From Rhodamnia argentea (taxonomy: Eukaryota > Streptophyta > Magnoliopsida > Myrtales > Myrtaceae), in NCBI RefSeq assembly GCF_020921035.1, contig NC_063151.1, positions 36,028,934 to 36,092,933 on the forward strand: 64,000 nucleotides of DNA, in the 5' to 3' direction. Positions 11,343 through 23,900 of this stretch are shown here, in pieces. The first letter of the stretch is position 1. The number at the start of each line of letters is the position of its first letter. A program made the position numbers and the translations under genes. A model generated the notes under the pieces. The model ran no database searches. It was not told the origin of the DNA and saw only the letters and a program-made list of their open reading frames with translations.

Positions 11343-13052
11343 TCAAGATGACGACCCAATCACGGAAGGCTGTGATGAGGAGGACGACGACGAGACTTGC
11401 CATGCAGAAGCAAGCATGATCGGCCTGCCTTTCCACCCAAGAAGTAGACAGCCCTTGTCGGTGCCAAGCGTGTAACCGTCGCAGCCATAGACGGACAGCA
11501 TCATCCTTGCTCGGCTCGTGCACTTCCCCAGACCCACCCCCTGAAACCCGGCCCTCCCCAGCTGCCTCCGCCATTGATCTGCCCTCTCGTGCCTCTCCCT
11601 CCTCTCCGACCCCTCGCACGCCACCACGTTCCTTATCTCCTCCGCGTAGTGATTCCCCTCTATCTTCATCCTCTGCACGCTGCTCCTAGGCAGGCTCGCC
11701 TCCAGCGAGTCAAATATGGCCGAGTAATAGTGGAGCGACTCCAGGAACCGCCCTAGGAAGAAGGGCCCGTTGTGGTTCGCGTCCTGCTCGATCACCGTCA
11801 GTAGGGTCGGCCCAAGCTTCCTGATGGCCTGGAGGCTCAACTTGAGCGAGCCTCGGCTCTCCTTGACGTACTGGTGCATCTGCATCATGCTGTTCACGTA
11901 CAATGCCTCTCCTTCCACTATCCCGAGCTTCTCTCTGGTGAAGAGCGAAGGGGTCGGCGGATCCATCACGATGTTGAATTGCAAGGTTATACCTAACGAA
12001 GCAGCCTCCTGAGCGAGGGATGTCATGGCAGATTCCACCACTGGGGAGTGATCAGGATCACCGATGAGTCCCGTGATCCGGAGCGATCTTGGTGGGCCCT
12101 CTGTCCTAGAGGCTAGAGTTCTCAACAGAGAGGGCCACTGGAGCAATGTGTGTTGGAGTCCTAGATCTATGATGTGCAGCGAATCCCTCCCTTGAGCAGC
12201 TTGATGAATTGCTTCATTGGCTGCCACGTAGCCGAAGGCGACGTAAGGAGTGGTTTGGTGGAGGAGTTGGAAAGCTTCCATCTTTTCCTCCCTGGTAATG
12301 GGAGGGGGGGACATGTCATTTGGTGAGTTGGTTGGGGTAGTTGTGGAGAAAGTGCCATTCATGTTGACATTGTGAAGAAGGGAGAGTCTGGACTTCAATC
12401 CGACGGCAAAGCAGTAGGCAACGCGCTGGAGAGAGTCGCCAAGTGGGGTGACCGAGCCCCAGATTTGGGAGAGCAGAGAGTCGGCAAGTTGCATGTCTCG
12501 GCAACCCACCGCCTCAGCGCACGCTAGCAATGAGTGGACCAAGTGGAGCCCTTGGTCGACCCCTTGGCTCGCCTCCTGATTGACCATGCCTTGACCAATC
12601 TCGGAGTTTTGAATCGACTCCTCTGTGATGATGTCCATCTCATCCCCTTCAATGTTGTTGATCATGAGAGGGAGGTGATCGCCACCGCGCGCATCATTTG
12701 CCATGGAGGAGGAGAATCCTCCGATGTCCTCTTCCAGTTTACCCAAGGATATGACAGTGCCATCGAATTCACCCACATTGTCGTGGATATGATGATCTTC
12801 CATGTTGATGAAGCTATCGACAAACTCGTCGACCTCAGATGAGGAAGCTAGGTGAGGGGTGTTGTCAGGGCCGCGATTAGGTGAACAGTGCGGATGGATC
12901 TGGATCCACAATGTGTCGTCCTCCTCCTCCCACTGCCCCGGTTGGCCTTGTTCCTGCTCTAACCTGGCAGGGCAAAATCTTCTCAAGGCAAAGTCATGGT
13001 TGATGCTGTCATGATGCATGGGGAAGTGGAGCCATCCGTCCAGAGCTTCCAT
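11343..13052 (-). CDS. RAD1: GRAS-family transcriptional regulator, RAD1-like
   Basis: Single uninterrupted frame of 569 aa, as usual for GRAS genes. The acidic, low-complexity N-terminal 165 residues lack DELLA and TVHYNP motifs. The GRAS domain then runs in order: leucine-rich region I (LVHSLLACAEAVGCRDMQLA), the VHIID motif as LHIIDLG, leucine-rich region II, a PFYRE region (EGNHYAEEIRNVVACEG) and a SAW end (GWKGRPIMLASAW) followed by a Ser-rich tail. The wording around the first leucine repeat (GDSLQRVAYCFAVGLKSRLS) and EAFQLLHQTTPYVAFGY resembles RAD1, a nuclear co-regulator needed for arbuscule development in mycorrhizal symbiosis. Family membership is certain; the RAD1 assignment rests on remembered similarity. 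A run of GGA triplets lies just upstream of the start. Confidence 0.9.
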   Translation of the reverse strand: MEALDGWLHFPMHHDSINHDFALRRFCPARLEQEQGQPGQWEEEDDTLWIQIHPHCSPNRGPDNTPHLASSSEVDEFVDSFINMEDHHIHDNVGEFDGTVISLGKLEEDIGGFSSSMANDARGGDHLPLMINNIEGDEMDIITEESIQNSEIGQGMVNQEASQGVDQGLHLVHSLLACAEAVGCRDMQLADSLLSQIWGSVTPLGDSLQRVAYCFAVGLKSRLSLLHNVNMNGTFSTTTPTNSPNDMSPPPITREEKMEAFQLLHQTTPYVAFGYVAANEAIHQAAQGRDSLHIIDLGLQHTLLQWPSLLRTLASRTEGPPRSLRITGLIGDPDHSPVVESAMTSLAQEAASLGITLQFNIVMDPPTPSLFTREKLGIVEGEALYVNSMMQMHQYVKESRGSLKLSLQAIRKLGPTLLTVIEQDANHNGPFFLGRFLESLHYYSAIFDSLEASLPRSSVQRMKIEGNHYAEEIRNVVACEGSERRERHERADQWRRQLGRAGFQGVGLGKCTSRARMMLSVYGCDGYTLGTDKGCLLLGWKGRPIMLASAWQVSSSSSSSQPSVIGSSS

Positions 13053-13066
13053 TGCTTCACTCTTTG

Positions 13067-13098
13067 CAGGAGGAGGAGGAGGAGGAGGAGGAGGAGGA
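13067..13098. repeat. GGA/TCC triplet tract in the GRAS gene 5' leader
   Basis: About ten GGA triplets on the plus strand, 15 bases upstream of the GRAS start codon, so the leader would read as a pyrimidine (TCC) tract. Confidence 0.85.
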
Positions 13099-14797
13099 GT
13101 GGAGGAGGTGAGGATCTGGGATAAGTGAAAAATGTCCCAAGAGTTTGGGGGGACACATCGTTATAAATGAAGGCGGTGGGGACAGGTATACCTTGTGCCT
13201 ATGATAAAAACAGAGAATATTCCATCCGCTTTGAGCAAGACTACCTTTAATATCTACTAATTGGTCAATACTGTGAATACATAGCTGGCATGTACCAGAA
13301 TGAAATTATAGGAGATGTTAACAATGTACAATTAGCCAATACTACTAAAGACTTTACAAGGTGGCAATCCTTATTTATTAGAGATGGGTTCACCTGGAAA
13401 GGTCAACAGTTAGAACCATACTCCTCTCCTCGAACTTCTTTTGGGCATTGTTTGAGAAAATAAAGGAGTGTGGCTCGTGCTTTTGTTGTTTTTATTGACA
13501 GCCAAACTCTGAGCATTAACTCGAACGACTTTGACGCCCAGACGAAAGCTAGGCATTACCCTTTTCCGCAAACTATTTCACGATTCTTTTCCTCCAAACC
13601 TAGCAAAATTGGTCATACGGTCACGTTGCATTTGTGTTTATCCGCCCAACCTAAAATCCTCGTGATCAATGTTTTGAATAGACAGTCAGAAGGATGTGTT
13701 GCCTTTGATGCGGTAGGAGGATGTATCAGCATTATATGACGGCTCATCGAGGGAAATAAGAACAGGAAGTAAGGGAAGGGAGTTAGGTTTGAGGAAGCTG
13801 GAAAGGGACAAGGGTGAAGGGAGAGGGAAAGGGAAAGGGAAAGGGAATTTTTGCCGCAATAGCCGGCCTTAAAGACAAAACCTAAAAAAAAAGGGGGGTG
13901 GTGGGGGGAGGGGCCGGTTTATTTAGGTAATGAAATCATCCCCCACATTTATCAAGGGCGATGGAGCAATGTGCCTTGTTTCCTTCTCTTGGTCGGCCAA
14001 CAAGCAATGAGACATCCAAGGTGGGCTTGTCCCGTTCCTAGATCAAGTTCTGCAAAATCCAAACATGTCGTAATTGAGTATCAATTTTAGATGCACAAAT
14101 GATTACTAAAAGCTCCTGTGACGAGAATTGATTGGCCAGGGATGTGGAAACCTTCTAGCTTTAGTCAACTGTGGGCCTAGTCAATCAAATGCGCACCTTT
14201 CAAATACAGCTCAAGTAAAGAAAGCAGAGAGGTGGGCCTAGGGAAAGCCCATCGACTCCTAAGCTCCCTGAACCACATCCAGAGAGACTGGACATGGGAG
14301 GGATTATCTTATCTCGTGCCAATACCGTCAAAATGGACATAAATCAAAATTAGTTTGGTGCAATCGTATTTCTCTTCTTCATTCTTCACTTTATAGAGTC
14401 TATAAATTAGTTTGAAATCGGACATAAATCAAAATTAAATGTGGGTCGCTAAAATTATTTCGTGTAAAAATGAACCAATATAGATCAAATATGCCAATTT
14501 GAATCGGAACAGATCCGATTCAAACCTGACAAAGCCCAGTCATTCGACGGGCCTATCTCATGCTTTATTGTCCCTCCATATCATCAAAAGCCCAAGCGTT
14601 CGAAGACGAGATGAGAGGGGCAGCAAAACAAGTACCTTTGGTAGTAACTCTTTCATGGTAAAGAAGGTGTGAAAAGACGCATCGATTTTTACGGAAACAC
14701 AACATAATCATCTCCCTTTCTTCCCAATTTTCATTCGCTCGCTGAGGAGCGACCAGACCACCGTCGTCGTCCTTTTCCAGTCCTTGGGTTTGCGGGT

Positions 14798-14800
<3 letters not shown>
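13099..14800. other. Divergent intergenic region, GRAS gene and dienoyl-CoA reductase
   Basis: Shared upstream region of two genes transcribed away from each other. It contains purine runs of GGGAAA units near 13818-13850 and a poly-A/poly-G stretch near 13885-13915. No supported gene. A frame at 13470-13739 has no recognised homology. Confidence 0.5.

Positions 14801-14841
<41 letters not shown>
14801..14841 (+). repeat. (GA)20 tract ending at the start codon
   Basis: An uninterrupted GA repeat running directly into the ATG at 14842, so it forms the last 41 bases of the 5' leader. Such tracts can bind GAGA-binding BPC factors in plants; any role here is inference. Confidence 0.9.
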
Positions 14842-14845
<4 letters not shown>

Positions 14846-17076
14846 GGAAGGAGTCGCCCTTCAGGGGGGATATTGTGAAAGGGAAGGTGGCATTGATCAC
14901 GGGAGGTGGTTCTGGCATCGGATTTGAGATTTCCACCCAACTGGGCAAGCATGGAGCTTGTGTTGCCATCATGGGTCGTCGCAAGCCTGTGCTTGATTCC
15001 GCCGTCTCCACTCTCGCTTCTCTTGGAATTCCTGTAAGTTTCTCTCTTCACTCGATTGAATTTATTTGAATTCTCATCTCTATTGCCGTGAGTCTGAGCT
15101 GAGCAATGCTATATGTGCTGTAATCCCCTTGTAATTCTCCCTTTCCGGATTTTTTTTTTTTTTTTTGGTGGTGGGTGGGGGAGGAGGACGAGGAGGAGGG
15201 GGGAGAGGGAGGGGAGGGGGGATATTATCTGATTCTTGTGCTCAGCTCTTGTTTATCTTTAGCCTGTTTGGAATTAGAGGGTTGAGCTTCGACTGCCTTC
15301 CACTTGTTGACTGCATGCGCTGAATTTAGTTCAGTTGGACATTGGGGGAGCTGGTTAATTTATCGTTTCTGTTGAGTAACGAGGCTTCGGCCTGATGTAA
15401 CGTTTCCACCGGGATGATGACGGTGTTAAACTGATACCTGCCTTAGTGGTCGCCACTTTGTTATGCTTTTGATCTACTTATCATTGGGTTAGGCCAACGC
15501 TGAATTGCTATTCCAGCTGAAATGCTGTTGAGCTCATTCTCCTTCACTCGTCTATATGTGCCTTCACTGATGACTTCATAGGCTGTTGGGTTTGAGGGTG
15601 ACGTGCGCAGTCAAGACGATGCTAAAAGAGTTGTAGAGTCCACTTTCAGGCATTTTGGCAGGCTGGATATTCTGATCAATGCTGCTGCTGGCAATTTTCT
15701 TGTTTCACCAGAAGATTTGTCCCCCAATGGGTTTCGGACAGGTACTGTCCTTTTACACCCGCCACTTTGAGTCAATAAGAAGTCTGAACCTGGCTTAAGA
15801 AAGAAGAGGATCTCTTGTTGCTGAAAAGGATTTAATTCAAAGCATCTGATGCTCATGCAGTTATGAACATTGATTCAGTGGGCACATTCACAATGTGTCA
15901 CGAAGCACTCAAGTATCTTAAGAAGGGAGGACCTGGAAGAGGCTCCTCGGGTGGTGGAACTATACTGAACATAAGTGCCACTTTGCATTATACAGCATCA
16001 TGGTATCAAATCCATGTTTCTGCAGCTAAGGTCTGTCATATCGATCTGTATGTCCGCAGGTTCTCTTTCTTTATTACTGCTTTTGGAATGAGGATTTGAC
16101 CAAAGCCATCCCATGACATTGTTTGCCTGTGGTAGGGGAGATGTGAGCTTTGTAGTGGTCTCATACGGATTAATTTATTACAGGCAGCTGTTGATGCGGT
16201 CACGAGAAACCTTGCACTAGAGTGGGGAACTGATTATGATATTAGAGTTAATGGGATAGCTCCTGGCCCTATTGGTGACACTCCTGGCATGAGTAAGCTA
16301 GTTCCACCAGAAATTGATAGCAAAGCCAGAGATTATATGCCTCTATATAGAATAGGCGAAACATGGGACATTGCAATGGCAGCTCTTTACCTTGCTTCGG
16401 ATGCAGGTTAGTAACTCATTCACTTTGAACTTTCATATAAGTCCCGCTTTTAAATTGTTGCACCGCTTGTCTTCTGGAGCTGTCGGCATTAGTGTCTTGC
16501 TTTTCCCCTGGCTACACTGTAAGTCGTAATCTTGAAGCATCTCACGTTGGTTGGTGCTCCTTTGCTTATCATATATGCAGTTTGCGTGACACTTGTTTTA
16601 GATGTTGTAGGAAGATCAAAGCAAAACAAAAACGGTTGGTTCAAGAGAAGAAAATCGAGGATGAATACTAAGGACTTGGTTTTACGACTTTCTTGTGGCT
16701 ATGTTAATTACACATAGGGGAGGAGGGAACAATGAGTCTTAAATTTTGGTTTCATGCGTGAAAAGGGATACAGTTTTCTTTCCAACAGGGCCAACCCTTG
16801 GTATTAGCAGGTTTTGCAGCCTAAAGGACTTGATAATGTTTTACTGGTGAATGCACTATTTTCTTGTTAACTCTATGTTAGCTTTAGCTTTCCGATGACA
16901 TTGCTCATGTTCATTCATAAGGTAAATTCGTCAACGGCACCACGCTTATAGTTGATGGTGGACTTTGGTTGAGCCGGCCTCGCCACCTGCCAAAAGAGGC
17001 AGTGAAGCAACTTTCTCGAGCAGTGGAAAAGAGGTCACGGGATGCACCAGTCGGTGTTCCAAAAAGCAAGCTCTGA
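14842..17076 (+). CDS. SDRB: Peroxisomal 2,4-dienoyl-CoA reductase (short-chain dehydrogenase)
   Basis: NADPH-dependent reductase for beta-oxidation of unsaturated fatty acids in peroxisomes. Exons 14842-15033, 15582-15741, 15861-16030, 16184-16406 and 16922-17076 total 900 nt, 299 aa, with matching phases. The Rossmann cofactor motif TGGGSGIG lies near residues 20-27. LDILINAAAGNF is the NAG-type motif of the family. The active-site stretch reads YQIHVSAAKAAVDAVTRN, with the catalytic lysine in SAAK and no classic YxxxK tyrosine, as in plant dienoyl-CoA reductases. IAPGPIGDTPG follows. The last three residues are SKL, a canonical PTS1 peroxisomal import signal, which agrees with the assignment. 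It is convergent with FTSH12. Confidence 0.94.
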
Positions 17077-17918
17077 GCTCGCTGGAAGAGTTATGCAAAG
17101 TACAACCTATCTGATCATTGCCCATGGAGCTGCTTTGCTGTACAAGGCTTCATAAATAAATCTCATTCGTGGGGTTATTGAAAGATTCTAAATTGTTCTG
17201 TGAATTACCTTGGGGACAGACCCTTTATTAAATAGCGAAAAATTCAGTACAATGACCAGGCAACAGGTATTTCTAATGAAGGAATAAACATGACCGCACT
17301 ATCTCAATGACAACACATTGCAACATTGTGTGACGGGCGATGCTGCTGTCACGCTGGTTAAAAAAGTCTGTTAGTCACGATTTCCACGGTCGAGGGTGCC
17401 CTCGCTGTACAAAAAATTCTCTTCCTACTTGCAAACCATGTCTATACTTCTAGGTGGTTTTGAAACCTTCTTTGTCCAGTCAAAATCAATTGTGCCATCA
17501 CGTTTATAGTACAAAAGATACAAACGAGAAAGATTTGTGAAAGGAGGGCATGAGATGGTTGTGCAGGGCTCAGCGATGGAAACAAAACGATAAAGAATTG
17601 TGAGCTTCAAGAGATGCATTTCACATAGAGACCGATCATCCATCTTGCCGGGTACATCAGTAGTACCGATAGATCAACAGGATCAAAGAATTCAGTCGCT
17701 GGCACATAAAGCCGTCCACTGATACATAGCTGTCATTCAGGGTGGTATCTGGCTTCAGCAGCTAGTAACCTACATCTGAAACTGTTGCAGAGTTGTCATT
17801 TCATCGCACTTTTGAAGATTTTCGGGCAGCATGTGGCTTTTCAGCCGGCTGAATTTGATTGAAATTACCATCCAGATTTGAAGAGTCACCAAATAAAGCA
17901 TAGGATCTTGGAAACTCA
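17077..17918. other. Convergent intergenic region, dienoyl-CoA reductase and FTSH12
   Basis: Should hold both 3' UTRs. A frame on the minus strand at 17425-17643 has no recognised homology. No RNA gene or repeat seen. Confidence 0.5.
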
Positions 17919-20900
17919 TTAACATCGATGAAGAGGTGCTGGATATATGTCAAGAGGTTTATAGCGCAACATATCTTTATGAGGCAAAGGTCCATCCTGA
18001 AGAATTAATCATTTGGTTAAACAAATAATAGTGCAAAGCCAGGCAATAGTTAATGTGGAAGCCAAAGGAAAGAGATTGAAAACATATAAAAGTTCAGGAT
18101 ATCCAGAGTTCAAGACGATGATAATGCATAAAGAATTGCACTTAAGGGCATTAAGGAAAGAGCACCGCAAAAGTTTTTTTTTTTTGGTCGAAAGCACCAC
18201 ATAAGTTAAACAGTTATAATTTTGCAGGAGGCGAATTGGGCTTGATATGATGACCGCAGAAAGAGTGCAGTTGATCTGTTCAATCTAGAGAGAAATAATT
18301 GAACATGTATAGAACAGAAAATGCATCCCAAGCCGCCGGTCATAGTCAAAAACAGTTAAACCATTAACCTAGTTGATTTTGAGATGAATGCACTCACTGA
18401 GAATTCCCTCAACAAGTAGACTGTGCTTAGAGAGTAACTAGTGGAAGTCAGGTTTTCTTCCTTTTTTGCAATCAGTACCAACACAACTATGCATTTAGTA
18501 TGAAATGTGATGGCAGAAAGTTACCTCATCTAAGTTTATTTGAAAAGGCTTCGCCAAATCTTCAAACATTGAAACAGGGATATGCCTCATCAGCTCCTCA
18601 ACTTCCTAAAGAACATAATAAAAATAATAATAGATAAATTATGAACTTGCACGCGAATAAGTTGACAAAGATCTAAATCGACTTTTGCAGAGGCCATATT
18701 CGAAAGATATACAAACAAATTGGAAAGAGATTCCACAAAGTACATAGAAGGTGCAAAGGTTTAAGAGCATGAATCTCCTGATTGATAGTCATGCTATCTG
18801 AAAGACGACAGAGGAAAAATTGTGCAATTTAAATAAAACTCGAGTCCAAGCAACGCAATGGAGTAAAATATTCATGTAAGAGACGACCTAAGAGTAGTGC
18901 ACAATCATAGGAAGAACGTTACAAGGTTTGTTTATAAGTTTTCATCCTCTGTATGATCATGCAAGCTCAGCTCTGAGACGGAGCAATGTGTAAAGTGACA
19001 AAAATAGGAATTAGCACAATGGATACCAGGCCAGTGATCCTCGAATCTTCCAACAATTTATCAGCAATGATATCCAACATGTGCCTGTTCTCCATCAGAC
19101 CTTTCATTGCAAGTTCTTCTGTCTCTTCAACGTACTGTACAAGCATCAAGTTCCATGTAAACAAGAGGGGAAAAAACGGAAAGAAGGCACTAAAAGGTAG
19201 TGTTCTTGAAGATAATAATTCTGCATCTTTAATTAACCATCACTACAAGTTGGTTTTCCAATATTAGACATTTCAGCTGCTATTGTTTTTGTTCAGCTGC
19301 TCATCTTTTTGCTTCTCAATTACATGTACTTGCTATAGATTTGCTTTTAATGGCTACACCTACACCAGCTTACAACAAATAATTTGAGCAGCTTATTGTT
19401 AACCCTGCAAAAATTTAAGTGCTCAAAACAAAGAAAAGAATCACGAGATTGTCCATAAGTGAGTGCTTCGATGAATGTTTCGTAATCAAGATAATACAGA
19501 CACCAAGGACCATGCACGTCCATTATTTACTGGCACATGTCAAAGGTGAAAAGTAGTCTTGTATTTACCCTGGTCAACTCCCGAGTGAAGAGCTCAGATA
19601 GTTCGAGTGACATATCAGCAGGTACCACGTGAGGATCATCCCACTGACAGAAAAGAAAAGAAGAACCAACAAGTTGGTTATATAGACTCTGCAAGTACCA
19701 CAGAATACATAATGCAAAAATCACTGCAAAAAATAACTGACCCTATACTTTATTAGCTCGCCATCTGGACTATCTGGTCGATCAAGTAAGCCAACTCTCT
19801 TTGTGAGAAAGGCCAGCCCCAACCTTGCGTTCTGAGGGCTGATTACCATCTCCCTCGCAATCTGACAGAGATTTTAAGTGCCTTGAGGGATAGTACATCA
19901 AACAACTATCAAATAAACAATGACATAAGCGCGTATTGCCATGAATGTCTTCATTCAGAAAAAGAGCACCCGTATTATAAGAAATGATAAGCAGCACCAA
20001 TTAATGATTATAATTCCTAAAAATTCTCTTCATAAATTGTACATTTGCGCTCACGTGTGCAAGTGTAAAGATGATTTGAAAATACTTAAATCATCAACTA
20101 AATCCGACATAAAAAAGGTAACAGCCTCTTTAAATATAAAAAAAAAAAATCACATTCCACTTCAAGTTACAGCTGTATTGGTCACAAAATTACCTTTGTT
20201 ATTTTCTCCAGGTCATCCTTCCCTCCATCAGTTATGTCATTACCGAAGACAACACGTTCAGCACATCGACCGCCATGAGCAACCACCATCTGCATCTTCA
20301 TGTAGCCAAAGGTTGTATAACCTTGGTCCACCATATCTTCGCGGGGGTAGAAGACAGATATTGCAGTCTCCTACTTATGGTAAAGATGTAGAAGAGACTT
20401 AGAATGCTATTCCTCTAAACACAAACCTGAGTTCCTATTTTGTGTGTATAGCCAATACCTTGCCACCAGGCAGCAGCTGCGAGAAGGCATGCCAATCAAA
20501 TCGAGGGAATAAGTGAGCCAATACAATGTGACCAGCTTCATGGACAGCCAAGAGTCTCTTCTTTTCTGATGAGACCTATAGCAATTGAACAATTTTGTAC
20601 AATTAAAAGTTGATGAAGAAACGGATAGTATTGCATCAACCACTTTGATAAACACCACTGGAAGAAAATACAGACGTACACTCTCTTTAGATTTCTGCTG
20701 TTCTTCCTCTGTAAGAAGCACCCCCATCCCCTCAAGCAGTTGCTTATCTAAAACATCAATAATGTCTTGCTGGTAGATCTTTGAATGTCCTTTCCTCACC
20801 TGAGACCATAAAAATATATCCCTTGAGCAGAAATAAAGAGAACCAAAGTAAAACTACAATACCTTTCCACATCTACCAAGGAGAAAGATTTTAAGAACAC

Positions 20901-23900
20901 AACTATTAGTGCAAGACAAGTTCCAACGAGACTGTCCAATCGTCTCAACACCAAAAAAGCTAATATGTTCTACCGCTGAATAATTGCCAAGACTGCGATA
21001 AATCCCTAGTAATAGGCCCAAATATGATCAATATCAGAATACTAAACTAATGAAATCATAGAGTGGACTAACTTACAGCCATGATTGCTGATTCATTTAC
21101 GAGATTTCGAATGTCAGCTCCAGAAAAACCAACTGTGCGAAATACAAGCTGGAAAGTTTCCAAAATTAAAAATGAGTGAGTTGAAACTGACATAGAACCA
21201 CATAGATATGGATTAGAGGCAACTACAAAGACAAGAGAATACCCTATACAATAAACCGAGATGGAGCTCATAAAATAAACCACATTTATTACAGCACTTC
21301 ACTGACTTAGATTATAACAGAGATATCAATCCAATTGCTTGCATAATCAGGCAATAAATCGAACATATCCTAAAAAGCTCAACCATCGGAGACTGTAATT
21401 TGTCGGTGTTGCCCCCACATTAGGTATATAATGAATCAAAGGAGATTCGTCAGCTAATATGGCAGGAATAGACCGAACAATAGATAGATGATGATTATAA
21501 TTTTTGGCTGCCCGGCGCATCCTGTCAATTTTCTGCATCACCTTTATGTCTCTCTAACTAGTTCAGCCGACAATATTAGCACCACAGACATTTTGTTTTT
21601 TCTGCAACACTTAAAAACTTTCATACCCCTGGAACTATATTTTTCCTGTTTTAGCCAGAATCCCTCTTGATCTATTGTCCCTGTTGATTTCAAAGAAGAA
21701 AAGTAGTTTCTTCTATTTTTTTTTTTTTTTTGGTTACAGAGAACATTACATATAAATAGAGTCTAGGACAGCTATGCTATAAAAAGAAATAAAAGCAGAA
21801 AAGGAAAAGATTTCCTACTTCCTAATCTTGAGGATTCAAAAATAAAGGAAATCAAATAAATGGAAACAAAAAAATCATATCCCAAGAATTTCTCCTGATT
21901 TCCCGAGATCTTCTCCCGATTCTTCGACAGTCCCTAATCAATTGTTGCTTTGTTACAGTACTAACTGAAATTTTTAGTACAGCGACAAATAAACTAGTAA
22001 TTAAGACGTGTCAAACCAACACTGAATTCCTCAACTGTTGGGTCGCTAAGTATAGATATTAAGCCTTGACCATTAAATGAAAGCTACAAAGAAGAAGCAC
22101 AGTCTTGCGTTACCTTCCCGAAGTTGACATCCTCAGCCAGCTGCTTTCCAGCGCTGTGCACACCAAAAATTTGCACACGTTGCTGGGCGTCTGGCAGACC
22201 AATGTACAAGCGTCGGTCAATACGTCCAGCGCGAACAAACTCCAAATCTAGTTCATCTGGCCGATTGGTAGCACAGATGAATATCACAGCTTGTCTGAGG
22301 GAAAATCGATCGACACCAGTTTTTTCCTTCCTAAAAGAATGAGAAAATAATGAACAAGAAAGATCCAACTACATAAAAAAGCACTCAAAATGGAAAGACT
22401 GGTGATTTGAAAGAACGCAAGGGCTTCAAATAGTTATTAGAGAAACAAGAGAGAGGAGTTAAAGGACAGATTATGATATCGTTTAGATGCTACCGAAAGG
22501 CAAAGAAAGGAAAAGAATATGTCATAAATATCCTCCTGTGTATTTAGAAATAAAATGAAACAAGGTCACGATGAAAAAGAACAAAAGATTTATTCATTGA
22601 TAAACAAATCCCCCTATATTTGGACGAATTTGAAAGAATCTAAAATGTGCACAAAAATAGCTTTACCAATCTCAACTAATCATTTCCTTCCATCTCTTTC
22701 CCCCCATCCAAACAAGAATGTGTTTTACACATCCTTTCTTTTCACTTCTAATCTCTCCTACCAAACATAGTATTAGGGTCCAGCCTTATACTGTATAAAA
22801 TGCCTCATTGAGTCACTGAATACAAGAAACATATCATGTAAGGGACAAGAAGGATAAATAAGCATCTTGCTATATAGTTTAGCACATGGTAAGGATAAAA
22901 AGAAAACATGAAAAGGAGGGGAAGAACAAAAACCCAATAGTGAGAAGGTACATTGAAATGTAGTTCGAACTGGATATTAAGGAACTTCTCACTGGATAAA
23001 CGTTGGACATACGTAAATGAGCCATGAGTTTCAAATGTTCAAATAGCTGACCCCAAATGAATCAAAAGTTCATGAAAATTAGATTAACCACTGTGGTAGT
23101 TAATTCAAAGGACCAAAGCACCAATTTAAGATCCAGTATTCATTCTCAATCTCCATAAAGAATCATTCAATATTGTGCAGAAGTCCCCAGTAAAAAAATT
23201 GCCAAGGAAACAGGAGACCCTATTATCCAAACAACATGAAAAATGGAAATGAGCATGAAGGAGATAATACAGCTTCAAAAAAGTTCGTGGTAAAAAAGAT
23301 GACCACAAATAATATCTAATGTAATATGTTCAGTCAAAATTAATGCACAGTGGGCTACAATGGGTCTGCCATCATAGTTGAACACTCAGGGAAAGCATAA
23401 TCCCAACTGCTTAAAGAGATTGATAATGAGGAAATGTCAAGCGCTGACTCTGACTGTAAGCAATAAGCTAAGATGACAAAGACATATGCACTTACTCCCC
23501 ATCAAGCTGCGCAATCAATGCCTCAAACGTTGCTCTTCTTCGTGGATCCTTTCTCGCGTGCCTTCCCGCAATGGCATCAACTTCATCTACGAAGACAAAT
23601 GAAGGTGCCTGCAAAAAAAAATTATGATTATAACTCACCTATTCTTTCCAAGCTTGCTTAAATTTTATTTAGAATCTAACTAATTAAGAAGTGAACTCAG
23701 CAGAAGATGAGAATGACAGAGATCCATACGTATTTAGTAAATTTACTCATGTGGTCTTTGGAAAGCGCTATTTAGTTACTCTTTGTTAGTTATGTATTAT
23801 GGTGCTTTAACCAATGCAACTGGAGAGCAACTCCAGTTGTTTATATCCTACTCCCATTTGTCTACTTATACGGATTCCAAATCCTTCTAAGTCATGACCT

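Noticed and set aside
12534-12842. 102-codon frame antisense to the GRAS gene
   Set aside because: It is the complement of the GRAS N-terminal region and follows that gene's codon periodicity.
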